Positions 39,501-52,109 of a DNA stretch of 64,000 nucleotides are shown here, piece by piece; position 1 is the stretch's first letter, and the number at the start of each line of letters is the position of its first letter. The stretch comes from Aphis gossypii. Lineage: Eukaryota; Arthropoda; Insecta; Hemiptera; Aphididae. The notes below the pieces were generated by a model, which saw only the letters and a program-made list of their open reading frames with translations, was not told the origin of the DNA and searched no databases. Both the position numbers and the translations under genes were made by a program. The stretch covers positions 21,615,260-21,679,259 of the forward strand of contig NC_065530.1 of assembly GCF_020184175.1 (NCBI RefSeq). Direction: 5' to 3'.

Positions 39501-41040
39501 ATTTATAGAGTTGTCTATATATACATGTGTATATCTATACATAATATTGACTTAATATAATACATATATGTATGTTTAAAATCTTATCTTTAATTAATTT
39601 TAATGCATACCCAACTTTTACAGAGCTGATATTAATTAAACGGCAGCCAAACATGATTTTCTATCTATAATATATTTCATAATCATCTACAAAATTATTT
39701 ACAAAAATATTCAACATTTAAAATGTAATGAATTTACTTTATTATATCTTACATTCTTGCTAATTATTTGTTCGCTATACATTTTATGTATTATCACTCA
39801 AAATCTTATTAAAAAGCTACTTTAAGGATTCGATTAATAAATTATTGTTTTAACTATTGAGTATAATAATTATATTTATTATTAGTTTCGTTCTTCTGTA
39901 ATAAGTTAATTATAATTTCGTAATCTCATTTTCACTTAAAAATGTTAATTTTCATATCTTTTACAAATTAAATAAATTAATGTGTTATCTATGTGTTTGT
40001 ACAAAGGAGACAGTACTTTTGTTATTTAAGTTTTATAATCTTGGATCAACCAAAGGCTAATTTTAGGAGCGAAAGAGTTGCCTAAGTTCTTTTTGAGTTA
40101 ACTTGTTTTAAATTGGTCAACAACTCGAATGAATTCCATAAAAGTCCTTTCGGGGTTATTTTCCTTTGTTCGTGGACCTTCATATCTCAAATCACAAACC
40201 AATTGTTTCAAACTGTAAAAGAGTCCGATGGATATTTATTGTGCGGCTTTTCGACTGTTCGGCACTCAAAGTGAAAAGTTTTTACACAAAAGCTATAAGT
40301 TTGGATTTTTCACAGTGATGTTTTATTTTGCGAATATATCCTTCATTCTAGGATACAAAAGTATCATTCTTTAAATAACTTATTAGACTAATGCAGTTTA
40401 ATTAAGATCTCCTCGGATTTTGATAAGAAATTATTTTCAGGAAAAATTTATTTTTTAACACAGAACGCTCAAACAATAAATATTGTCAATGGTTAACGTA
40501 TCTAACATACCTATCGATAATATTTATGTATTGTTATAGTAAATATATAAATTACATAAAAAAAAGAAAAAAAAAGTGTGAAAATCATATTGTTGTGATA
40601 TATTGGGAGTAATTTAACGGTTGTAGAATTTAAAATTTGTATTTATTGGTGATTGAATGATCGTTTAATATTCAATATGTTACGTATTATATTTATATTT
40701 TGAAAAAATTGAATTATCGCGTAATACACATCTAATATTTTTACGCAGTGGAACATTAAAACAACATTCTCATCAGCGTATATTATATTATAATATTGTG
40801 ACTCGATTTACTTCACCGAATAGACATTTATGAAATCAATCGTTTTTTAATATTTTTTAGTAAGTAGTTATCATCTTTTTTTACGATGTGATTATATTGC
40901 ACGAATTGTTTTGTATTCTTTGTTTTCGATAAACACGATAATGAAAAACGCTTTGCACAGTTCGGCATACGTACTCTTCATAAATTATTATTATGTTATT
41001 TAAACTGATATATTTCTATTCATTAATCGTATTCGTTTGT
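36571..41040. other. AT-rich non-coding DNA
   Basis: T19 at 36870-36888, TTA/TAA tracts near 38800-38820, and nothing supported as coding or structural RNA. Confidence 0.55.
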
Positions 41041-41201
41041 TCAATTAACAACAGCAGATACATGTCGTTCGCGTCTGCCAAGACGTCCGGAATACTTTAC
41101 CGGAACATCTAATTACGTGGTTCCAGAAATTTCGGATTACTCTGTGACCGGGAAGTGGGAATGTTTGGGGGTCGAGTTAAGGCGAAAGCTCTTCGTCTTA
41201 C

Positions 41202-41326
41202 CAAATTGCATCCGAAAGACATGGAGATTAATTTCACAGTAAACGCAACCGCAATTCCGAGGCCCGTGCGCCATTCGCTAATCGCACATCTTAAATGAAT
41301 ACCGTTTACACCTCTTTCGTCTGCCG
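41202..41326 (-). CDS. Candidate internal exon in a G+C-richer block (uncertain)
   Basis: On the minus strand a T-rich tract ending in CCAAAG| precedes 41326, and TTG|GTAAGA follows 41202, so 125 nt are framed by plausible acceptor and donor sites. The open frame reads ADERGVNGIHLRCAISEWR, then GLGIAVAFTVKLISMSFG, a hydrophobic segment. It would enter in phase 1 and leave in phase 0, so it cannot directly follow the phase-0 exon at 51352. The opposite strand is open too (about 41050-41239, containing SVTGKWECLGVELRRKL, loosely like part of a Cys-loop receptor). Only one strand, or neither, can be right. No family is assigned. Confidence 0.22.
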
Positions 41327-44300
41327 CTTTGGAAACAAAATAATACAATTTACTAGTCGTAAACCACACGATTTTCTCATAAAATCGTCTTTAACCGCCA
41401 AAATAATTTAAAAGTGCGAAGCAATTTATACCAATATTTCATTATTAACATCAAAAACTATATTTTACTCGATTTACCTGCGCAAACAGCGGTAAACGAT
41501 AAATATATCAGGGAGATCAATCCAACAAAAAATGCATACAAGTAAAAAGATCAAAATTAAAAATTTTCGTATGGTTAATCAAATATAAAAATGTAAATAG
41601 CATATAATATTATTCAACCATTATTCAAAAAAAATGTAAAAAAAAAAAAATGCATTGATATTCATGGACAAAGAATTATTGAAAATTGACTTTGACATAT
41701 TATATATAATTTATCAACTTGTTAAAATTCAAAGTTATTTTCATTTAAATTGTAATACGTGATTAGTTATTTTAAAAACTAACAATATTATGAATGATAA
41801 GAGAATATGTTTAAAATGGTCAAAGTTATGAATTCTACAATTAGATATATTTAAAATGTTTATATATGGTTATTATACCTACTAAAATTGGCTACTTATT
41901 ATGTATTGATCATATCTTACTAACACTCTAATTATAAATTAATACACAATAAAATAATAGAGATTTTAAAGTTCAATGCTACAAAACAATTTTCTAGGTC
42001 AAAAGTCTACAATTTATATTGTATTATATTAAAATATATTTATATAATATTACAGAAAACACTTATTAAAAAAAATTTATAATTATATTATTATTATCGT
42101 TTTTCTGTGATTTTACGGTGTTTTAAATGTACCTATCTATATTTTTATAGTGATATAACCTATTGAAATAAAATTAATCAAGAATACTTTAATAAATACG
42201 AGAATGCTAACGTTTGATCATTACAAAGTCTAACGTAAACATGTTAAATATTTTATCGAGAAATAAATACGTTCCATTAAAAAATAAAAAGCCATTTCGT
42301 GTTTCCACTATTTTGTTATGAAAGTTTTGCTACAATATAATACTGTGTACCTACTGGTTAATATATATATATTTAGTAATGTGATCTTAGTGAGTATGTT
42401 TTTACCCTAAACAATTTAAAATGTTCAATTTAACTGTAGGTATCGAAATACTTCTTTGAAAAACTCCAACAAAGCATTTCAGTGCTCGAATTAACAAACA
42501 CTTATATAATATATTTCTTTGTTACATTTTTGGTTTTCATCAAAAACTTGGTAGTTTTCAAGTTATGTAATGACAATTTCTATTACTTCTGATTTTTTTT
42601 ACGTGACGAATAGTTGAGTGGATTACATTACGGCATTTAAGTTCAAAATTAAAATTACCGTTTGTGGATATGATGAAGGCGTAAAAGGAGTTTCTTAAGA
42701 GCACTGTATATTACATTGTAATATACCGCCATTAGGTAATGTTAGAAATGTTCGATCGTAGGATGGTTTTAATCTCATCGTTGTAGTGCACCAATTTGTA
42801 CTTTCTTAGCAAAACCACAAACACCGTCCCCGATGGATAGAGTTCCGTTGCACAAGGCACGCTAATTTAACTACGTCTTGTGATGCGCAACTCGAATTAC
42901 CATAATTATTATTTAAACAACTCAGTTCGTGTAAGGGTCAGTTACTATTGAAGTCCCGTCTGCCGATTTGAGTATTACGATTTTCGTGCTTAGCTAAATA
43001 ATAATTTAACAATATTCATTTAGGTCGAAAGTCTCTAATGATCATTATTACAATTTGTTTAATAATAATATTGTTCTAAATTCTAACCTCATTGATATAA
43101 TATAATATTTAACTAAAATATTATATAACATGATACATTGAGATTGGATTAAACCAGTGAACGCGAGCTGCCGAATAATTAAATATAATGTAAGGAAAAG
43201 TCAACTCTATGATTTATAAATGTTATTTTTGGAAAACAGATGTAGTATACACCGAATGCCAATTCGTTGTTTATTTTCATGTTTCTGAAACATTTTAAAT
43301 ATAATTAATGGAATCAAAAAATAAACATTTCGATACGACGCCATATTATGATATTATATTAACATCTAAAACAACATTATTTCATCTTAAATTATGACTT
43401 ACATAGTGAATATGAAATACAATTTTAGGGCATGGTTTTTAAAGTTGTTGTAAACTAGACTATACCAGTGGGATATATAAAACATTTCTATTATTAGGAC
43501 AACCATTATAGATGCTAATAAAAGATGGATAATATCCCTAGACATCGATACATAAAATAATGTTATCATGAATTTTCAACGATGCTCGACTTAACCTCAA
43601 TGTGACATTTACACCAAGAGATTATAACCTGTATAATTTAACATAATAGAATGACTAAATGTCTAGAGATAATAATTAATAAATAACGATAAAAGACCCT
43701 CTGATCCAATCAACAGAGCATAAACGGATTCTGAGTAAAGGACCCATTTTATAATATACAAAATTTAGATAAATAACAATGATAGTTTACTCTTTAGAAA
43801 TAGTTAAATATAGTCAAATTTCCAGTTATTTTAAATTTCTGTTTCCGACAAAATGTATTTTATGAACATGATATTTAATTTAAAAAATATATTGTTTATA
43901 TTTTTTAGATGGTATTTTTTTAATCTTTTTATTGAAATTTAAAGTTTTCGACTTTTTTTAGTTAATTTTCAGTTAAAAACTTGACAATTAAATACAATAT
44001 TTCTTAGTTTGTTCATTTTGGAATTTAAAAAATATGTCGAAAATTAAATTTCATACCTAACTATGTTATACGATATAACATCATTTTTTTTTTTTGAAGA
44101 AGAAGAAAAGAACTGAAAAACGTTTAATGTATTTTATATAATTTTGTCAGCATTGTATAGTTACAAAAAAATGAAAAACGACACTAACAATTTAAATTAT
44201 TATGTTATAATCAAAAAATATTAATCATATGGACTTAAAACTATTTAATGTACACTCAACACTTACTACACATCTAAAAAAATTCTTAACGATTTTTTTT

Positions 44301-44858
44301 TCTTGAATTAAGTAGCTAATTTTGAATTAAAAAAAATATCCACTTTAAAGAAATTGCATTAATAGATTTAATTTTAAAACAATAAAAGTACTACATAATG
44401 TTTTCAAAGCATTATCATTTATCTTTATTAAAATTAGATGAAATAGTTTTAATTATTGGATCACAAGATTTGCAAAAAAATACCTATTGTTACAATTATA
44501 CATATATATATATATATAATATTTTTTATACACTTAACTTATTTTGAACACTTCTTCTCCTAACCTCAATGGAAACTGAAAAGAATAAAGTATTTTAGTT
44601 ATTTGGAAAAAAATAAATATAATCTTGCATATAAAAAGTATTTAATATTATGTAAAAGTAATAAGAAGTTTAAGTATATGCAATATTTGGTTTCATAGAT
44701 GACGTCTGTGTATTTTATTATTCTATTAATACATTTTAAGAACTCTCTAATTTATTTAGTTTATAAATTAAATTCGTTTGCGTGTACGTCAAGTATGAAG
44801 TTAAATTAAATTTAAATTTTTATATTTCTAATAGCCTTAAAACTTTTATAGTTTTTAT

Positions 44859-44879
44859 TTTTATTTATTTATTTATTTA
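44859..44879 (+). repeat. (TTTA)n microsatellite
   Basis: About five TTTA units, the first ones imperfect. Confidence 0.7.
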
Positions 44880-45793
44880 ATGGTTATTTCACTAAATATT
44901 ATTTATTTCAATGTATCTACAACTTGGATTATTTAATTACACATCGAAATAATGGAGAATTATCGGCTTATTGTTTGCAGATTACATACATTGGATTTTT
45001 AATCGTCTTAAAAAAATTGAAGGTAGGGATCATACTTCAAAATTTTTGGTATATATTTTAATTTTGTCTGGATTTGAGTAAATGTCAAAAAGTTGTACCT
45101 ATTTTTCTCATCGTAAAACTATTTTTTTGTATTTATTAAAAGTTTAAATCCAATCAGTACAAGATTAGACGATCAATATAGCTACATCAAAATGTATGTA
45201 TAGTTATAATTTAGTTTGAGAATGTTTGTAATTATTATATTTGCTTATTTATTATGCAGATTAAGCCAATATATCAAAAAACAAAAAAAAAAGCTCACCA
45301 TTGTGTGTAATAACTCATGATAATATAAATAACAAATTTGGTAATACAGTTACTGGAATTTGTTATTCGATATAACACCTAAGTCGGTGTGAAATTTTAC
45401 ACAGTTTCACTGTGTTTAATAAATAATGAATAAACTATATCTTCGTTGTGTAGGTACAAATAAAGCTATTTGTGAATTTTACTTTTTAAATTTAGACATT
45501 TAGTAGGTGGTATTTATCGTGTATTTTTTGTCGATAGCAGAAAAGATTAAAAACCCGAATCGCACAATTACTATAACGATATGTTAATACTTTTCTTGTT
45601 TCATTACCATGCATTTTGGTTAGTAAAGCATAATATAATAATAATAAACAGTTCACACTTCTTACATGAATATACAAACACATATTGTATTATATTAAAA
45701 TGCTACTAAACTAACCCCGTTGAATATATTGATTTGATAGTATGTATTATAATATTTTACTTCCTCTAGAGCCATTGAGATTGGGTTTGGTTA

Positions 45794-45810
45794 GGTTAGG
45801 GACCCTAACC
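45794..45810. repeat. Palindrome of a telomere-like motif
   Basis: GGTTAGGG and CCCTAACC face each other around a single A. A further TTAGG overlaps on the left (45791-45795). It looks like two short TTAGG tracts joined head to head. Confidence 0.6.
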
Positions 45811-48140
45811 TGGGTGGTTTATTCATAATTTCAATTTAGAGTACTCGTACATTTTATACATTATATATTATAGTAAAAAAAAAATTTTAAATAATATTTT
45901 ATTGGTGCATTATTCTTTAGACGAATTTCGTATTAATTAACCTTCATGAATTGGTTGGATAATAACTAACACCTTTCATTGTTCATTATATAATATTGGG
46001 AGAATCCATTTCATTACACTACCTATATGTATACCAAAATTTCTGATCCATGAATGATGTACGATCGATACAATGGAAAATAGAAGTCTAAAGTCGATTA
46101 CAGTAGGTCGGTATGTCACGAACACGATCATCATACTGACATAAGAATCTTGGTAATAGAATTAGAAAGAGGATGACCATTAAATCCACAAGAAAACAAA
46201 TATATAAATATATATATGTGCATTTTCTGATTGGATGTGTTTTTTAGTTGTTATGTTTCAATATTTTTTACGGCCAAATACTATATACGTAGCATAAATA
46301 TTTTCACAAAAATAATATACACGTTTATTAAATTTGAATAATTTAAAATTTCTGTATAAAATGAATAATGGTTTGAGTGTAGCTTATTTATCAAAGATTA
46401 TTCTCTATGAATGGATCATCTAGTATTTATGGGACAATGGGAGGCAAACATACATACCTATCTATAAAATATAAATTGGAGTATTGAGTGTATTACATTC
46501 TGGTAATTAAATATATCTTAATTAGTTTTAGATTTTTATATAAATTTTATTGAAGGTATGAAAATGCAATAGAAAATAATAATTAACACATTCTTGAATA
46601 AATCAAAACATAAAATAACGGAAATAGTATAAGAATTATATAAATAACACCTATTATAAAAAAAAGTGTTTTATGATGAGCAATATATTTTATATAGATT
46701 TTAATATTATCTAGCATTAATATGAAAATAAATTTTTTGTATACTGGATTTAATAAAATATGCTTAAAACATTACATATAAACAAATAAGCTAGATAAAA
46801 TGGTATTTGATAAAAATTATTATACCAACCTATAATTCAATTGAACTAAAATATATTTGAGCATAATATGTACGTTTTTAGTTTTATATTTGAGCCATTA
46901 ATATTTTTATTTATTTCAGAATAATTAATTAAATGGTTTCAAAAATGAAAAAATGAAAATAAAATAAATACATATGGGAAAATAGTTTAAGATGATAGCA
47001 CTATATTTTTTATCTAATATTATAAATTATAATAGTACATATTTAAGAAACTTATATAGTATAAGAACACGAAAATCTTTTTCCAGACACAAAATATTAT
47101 AAATATAGGTATTATTCAAATAAAAAAAATTATTTATGTTTAACTAATGAGGTCTATGTCTCAAAAAAAAATATTTTTAAAGAAAAACATTACGAGTTGA
47201 TATTTGAATATGAAATTTCAAAGATGTTCTATGCATATTTAAAGAAAAACATAATTTTTTACTAGACATCGCATTAGTTTAAATAGTAAACGTACTTTGA
47301 CCTGGCTCTTTGGTTAATTGTATTCTACATGGACATTCCAATATAATAAAATGTACTTTGTTAAGATAGTTTTTCGTTAAAAAAAAACATTGCAAAATAA
47401 CGCAGGTGTTATATTTAATCAATTTTTTCTTAAACGTAGCAAATCCAAGCTGAGTTTCTTTAAAATGAGTCGCATTAAAATAAAATATATATAACCAGAA
47501 TGTCTTTTAAACATATTTAATTGGATCCTTAATAGCTTTTCTTAAGGTTCTCGTTAAGTGAAAAAAATCGTAATTGAAAATCTACCATTGATTGAGGCCA
47601 AAATAGAACCGTTTTTTATTCATCACCAAGTATTTTGGATGTTTAATGGATTTTACGCGTTAATTAATGTCAAGAATAAATTATATCGGGACACGCAATT
47701 AGAATAGACGGTGTAAGCGACTGGACGATATAAGAGATGGGTACTTATATATGTCTAGGTTTGACGAGGTTAACATATCCTATGAATAATTTCACATGAC
47801 ATCATGTATACGGCTTATAACTTTTGATACAATTACCCAGTCCGGGTTATATATATCAGCAAAAAAAATATTTTATGCATAGAATTTTTCTATAAAAAAA
47901 ATTTCTGTGAGCTTAAAAATGAAAATCAAGAGGTCAGTTATACATATATATATATATTGTATTGAATATTTAAACTGAAAATATAACTTTAGAAAACAGC
48001 ATAATTTGATAACTTAATTATGTAATATTTTACGTATAATCGTGTTATCATGTTATCGTTACGAAACGCATTCTTGTGTTTATTATGATTTTAATTAAGA
48101 CTTATTGAAGATTATAATTTACAATATTAAGTTTTTACAA

Positions 48141-48256
48141 ATGGCCTCGGATGCCAATGTATTTTCAGATCAATGAAAAAAACATGAAGAAGATTATATG
48201 CAACTAATAGGATAGATACCAACAGGTTTTGATACAACGCCTATATGTTTAATAAT
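48141..48256 (+). pseudogene. Possible degraded coding fragment
   Basis: One frame reads MASDANVFSDQ, stop, KKHEEDYMQLIG, stop, IPTGFDTTPICL before dissolving into a TAA microsatellite. The residue mix looks protein-like, and two isolated stops separate plausible segments, as in a decayed gene or retrocopy. I cannot name a parent gene. It may be chance. Confidence 0.15.
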
Positions 48257-49465
48257 AATAATATTATAATACACTAATAATTATTATAAAAAATATAGTT
48301 TATAATAAAAAATCAATAAATAATGAAAGGTATCTTTAATGTTCTTAGAGCTCTTATATTGAATAATGGTGACGGCATATATGAAGAAAAAATAAATCAA
48401 CTAAAACAACGATAAGGCATATGAACCACGTAAATCTCGAAAACAACCCATGTAATGGAATCTAAACAAATGTTTAGCTGACTTGGCGCAATGGGACTAC
48501 TTATTAAAAATGTCTTGCGCGTTGAAGCCTAACCCTATAGAGCATTGTAAGGACTTAACTAGGTGGTCGCTAGGGATTTTTATCAGTGTTCGTTTTTCAT
48601 TCAGTTCTAACACTCGCAACAGGAAATATATTTATTATGAAATTGAGTAAAAACTCTACAGTTGTAAAATATAAATGTATTTGAAGTTTCTACATTTTTT
48701 TTATGCGATTTAATACTATTCTATTATAGAAATCATAGTTAAAAATTAATTTAATTCGTATTATGTTCTATTTGTAATAGGTATTAAAAATGTTTTTGAA
48801 TTTTATATAGCTGTATCTCGACATTTAGCTTTTAAATATATTTTTTTTATTTAAAAATCCTTAATTGCCAAAAATATATACTATAATTATGAATTATAAT
48901 TATACAATGGAAAATATTATATTTTAATTTAAATACAATTCTAACAGAGTATTGACAAGCATTTTAAAAATTACGAATTGATAACATTATTATTCCACCT
49001 ATATAATTTAGTTCTTATTTTAGTTTGAGTAGGTACAATACAATTAATAATACTATGCTACTTAATGAAAATCATAACATTTTCGAGTCATCGATAAATA
49101 TGAAGTAATTAATTTTAATAATACTTTATGAACACCAATATTTTGGAATTGGATCTCTTCATGTCGCTTCACCAAGTTAAAGACTAAATGACGATATTAT
49201 ACTATTTAAGTACGAGTTTAATACATAAAAAAATGTACTATGCAGTCTTAAATATAATAACTTATAAGTTATAACTAATATAACATGTTATATCATAAAT
49301 TCTATTTATTTATGAAAAAACAACTGTTAAAACGAATATACTAATATTTAAGAATTTAATTTAAATACACCATTTTTGTCCTGAAGAATTGTAAAGTATA
49401 ATAATAATATTATTAAAACCACAATAATGTATTTTGTTCAATTAAATATTGATTAAAATATTATC

Positions 49466-49489
49466 GATAACGATAGTTAAATCGTTATC
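49466..49489. repeat. Inverted repeat GATAACGAT / ATCGTTATC
   Basis: A perfect 9-bp inverted repeat around AGTTAA. No associated gene is visible. Confidence 0.4.
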
Positions 49490-51351
49490 AAAATATTTCA
49501 TTATTCAAAAAAACAATTTTACCCAATTTATTTGCCATATAATTTGTTAATAATTATTAACTAGCGGGTAAAACTCATTCATACAAATTATAATGAATCG
49601 CATACAAATTAGTTTTAGGAAAGCTTGATAAATTAATTTATAATTAGTACACGAATAGAAAAAAAATTCATTACGAATTTTATAGCGTAGGTATTTAAAT
49701 CTAGATAATTTGAACATCGGAAGATTAATCATTATTTTGTTCGGCATAAGTAATTATCAGCTCATTTAAAACATGAATAAAATCAATTTCATTCACGTTG
49801 TTCAACTGTATGTAATATATTTAGAGATATGTTGATACTCTCAATACTCTCGGTGTTGAAGGAGAGAAAAAAAATAAATTTTATGTTTTACAAGTATAGT
49901 TGTAATCGAAACTGGGCATCATATAAATGTTATATCGTCATACGTTAAAAAGATGGTACCTATTCTGGTTGTGTAACCAAAAAAACTTTAGTAACAGTAT
50001 AATATTCCAATATAGAATTAAATTATATTTTATTCCAGTCTAGATTATTTAATATTACCAATTGTATACGTATATAACGTGTAAAAATGTTATAGTTTTA
50101 AACTTGTACAATTTATTGGTAAATGCACTTAAAAGTATAAAAACAACTCTGTCTTACACTTTTAATATAATAATAATCTGCAGTAAAAAAAAGTTTAGTT
50201 GTATTGAGGTGGATGAAAAACCAATAAATATTATAAATTTTAAATAAAACTTAATGCAGCTACTGCAGTGGCATTGAGTAATTTTTAAACAGTTAATTCA
50301 AATTAAATTATTTTGTTACATGCCTATACTCAGTAAGCCTTATTATACTTACCGTAAAATTTACATTTTATCAAAACAAATATTCTTAGAGAATCAAAAA
50401 TTTGTATAATGCTTTTTCAATTAACAAAACACGTAAAATAAAATCAATTAAAATACATCTGTGTATGTATATTGTATAAGTCTCATAAAATGTACCAAGT
50501 TCAATCGAATGCTGCCCTTACACAGTTATTGCAACGAACCATCATTAAATTTAAATTTAGTTCTTTGGAATTTCGAAAAGTTGAAGTGTATAGTTGATAG
50601 GTGCATAACAATAAAATATGATATACGTACTTACAAATACGGGTAGAAACTAGTTCTAAGTTAAAGCCAAAGTGCATAGTTAATTATTTTATTAGTTAAC
50701 TTAACTAATTAAATAATCTATTGTAACAAAGTTCAGTTAATTTAGTTTAATTTAATTTATTTGCTATATAGTTGTAGGTATACACAATAATTTTAAATAC
50801 AAATTAATATCCTTTAATTGAATGCTTATTTAGTTGATACATTTGTATTTTGATTAAACCACTATTGCCAGTATGCAATAAAAAGGAATAGTACATAATA
50901 TTATAGAAACCATTATTGACAAAATATTAAGTTTTTATTAAAAAAAAATGAAAAAAAAAAATTAGAGTTGCACAATAACTATAATATGACGTGGTAATTA
51001 AAAACTAATAATTTACTAACTTCTTTTTAACCAATTTAAGTAAATATTATTTTTTATAATCTTAATTTTAAAAATGAATTGTTAAATTTAAAATTGTTAA
51101 CTTTGAACGTATACTTTCACGTTCATATAATTTCGACTGAACTTAGTTAAAAGTAAAATAGTTGTTTTTCATTAACTCGGTTACCTTTGTCTTGAACAGA
51201 TAAGAGGTCTGTGTTTCACTAAAATCCATTCAAGTCTTATTACTAGAAACATGCTTATTTCGTATAAGCATAGGTATATAAGTTTTTGACCGGAGATGCG
51301 ATCAAACCACATGTATATAATGCGCTATACCTATTTCAGCGGTCGACTTAC

Positions 51352-51465
51352 CTGCAAAAGCTCAGTGCACTGGATATCGGCGAAATCTGGCGATGAATAG
51401 ATTTTCATTTCTTGTATGGCCCCCTTAAACGACAGAACAAAAACCCACGTGAGTAACGTGTTCAT
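51352..51465 (-). CDS. First coding exon of a host gene, putative secreted or membrane protein (partial)
   Basis: On the minus strand an ATG at 51465 with A at -3 opens 38 codons. They end with Gln at CAG|GTAAGT, a perfect consensus splice donor (intron from 51351 downward, phase 0). The peptide begins MNTLLTWVFVLSFKGA, a signal-peptide-like stretch with a hydrophobic core at about residues 4-13 and a plausible cleavage near residue 16. A hydrophilic segment with one Cys (DIQCTELLQ) follows. The block upstream, 51700-51950, is CpG-rich and promoter-like against an AT-rich background. A signal-peptide exon followed by a very long intron is common for insect cell-surface proteins. I do not recognise the family, and no partner exon is certain in the window; the candidate at 41202-41326 does not join in phase. 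Confidence 0.5.
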
Positions 51466-51950
51466 GATAATGGTATTAAACACAATGTAATATTTTTCGT
51501 AAGATATTAAATCGATACAACACACATCGGCGGAGTCAATATAAATGAAATATGTATAATAATAATAATAATAATATTAATAACAATAAAACACATAAAA
51601 ATTAAAAAATATCAAAAGAACGCAAGTGATTTCTCGGTAGCTATTACGATAGCGCAATAATATCGATAATATAATAATAATAATAATATTATTGATATTA
51701 TTACTTATCGTTCGATCGCGGTCGTCACTGTGGAAGGTACGTGGCGAACCATAGTCGTTTGCCGGTTACCTATACGCAGACAACGATTATCACGACTACT
51801 TCAAAACTACCGAAACGAAAATCGTCTTGGATCATATGCGCTGCTGCTGCTTCCACGTGCTCGTGTCGGGGATCTAGGGGGGCAGTGCGTGTGTGCCGGG
51901 AGTTCCTAAAATAAAGATCTCGCGCGTGCGCTAACCCTTCACATAAAAAT
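51466..51950 (-). promoter_or_regulatory. CpG-rich promoter-like block upstream of the 51.4-kb exon
   Basis: The stretch holds TAA microsatellites at about 51557-51577 and 51671-51690, then a clearly G+C-richer segment (51710-51940) with many CpG dinucleotides, CACGTG at 51855-51860 and CTGCTGCTGC at 51841-51850. It lies between a minus-strand exon and a plus-strand small ORF, so it could be a bidirectional promoter. I see no convincing TATA-Inr pair on either strand. Confidence 0.35.
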
Positions 51951-52109
51951 ATGCTGTCGAAAACCGAACTGCGAGTGACTTTACGATTAATGATCGTGAA
52001 TGCACATATATTTTTTTATTTATTTGTTGTTCGTCCAAATTCGGAACTCAAACACGTCTCGTTCCGTGTGGCAGACGAGCGATTATCTCGCGACATTGGT
52101 CTTGTTTAG
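51951..52109 (+). CDS. Candidate 52-residue small ORF divergent from the 51.4-kb exon
   Basis: ATG at 51951 opens 52 codons to TAG at 52107. The peptide has a basic N-terminus (MLSKTELRVTLR), a hydrophobic stretch at about residues 12-27 (LRLMIVNAHIFFYLFVV) that could be a signal anchor, and a charged C-terminus (FRVADERLSRDIG). Codon choice is more G+C-rich than in neighbouring random ORFs, as is the block as a whole. It starts about 485 nt from the minus-strand ATG, so both may share a promoter. I recognise no family. It could equally be a chance ORF within the promoter or 5' UTR DNA of the other gene. Confidence 0.25.
   Translation: MLSKTELRVTLRLMIVNAHIFFYLFVVRPNSELKHVSFRVADERLSRDIGLV

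Larger units (their letters stand above)
41371..51330. other. AT-rich non-coding DNA, possibly intronic
   Basis: If the 51.4-kb exon is real, this lies in its first intron on the minus strand. Besides the items listed separately I see a G+C-richer patch at 42640-42900 without a supported ORF, TA tracts near 44501-44518 and 47942-47958, and scattered short open frames. Confidence 0.5.
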
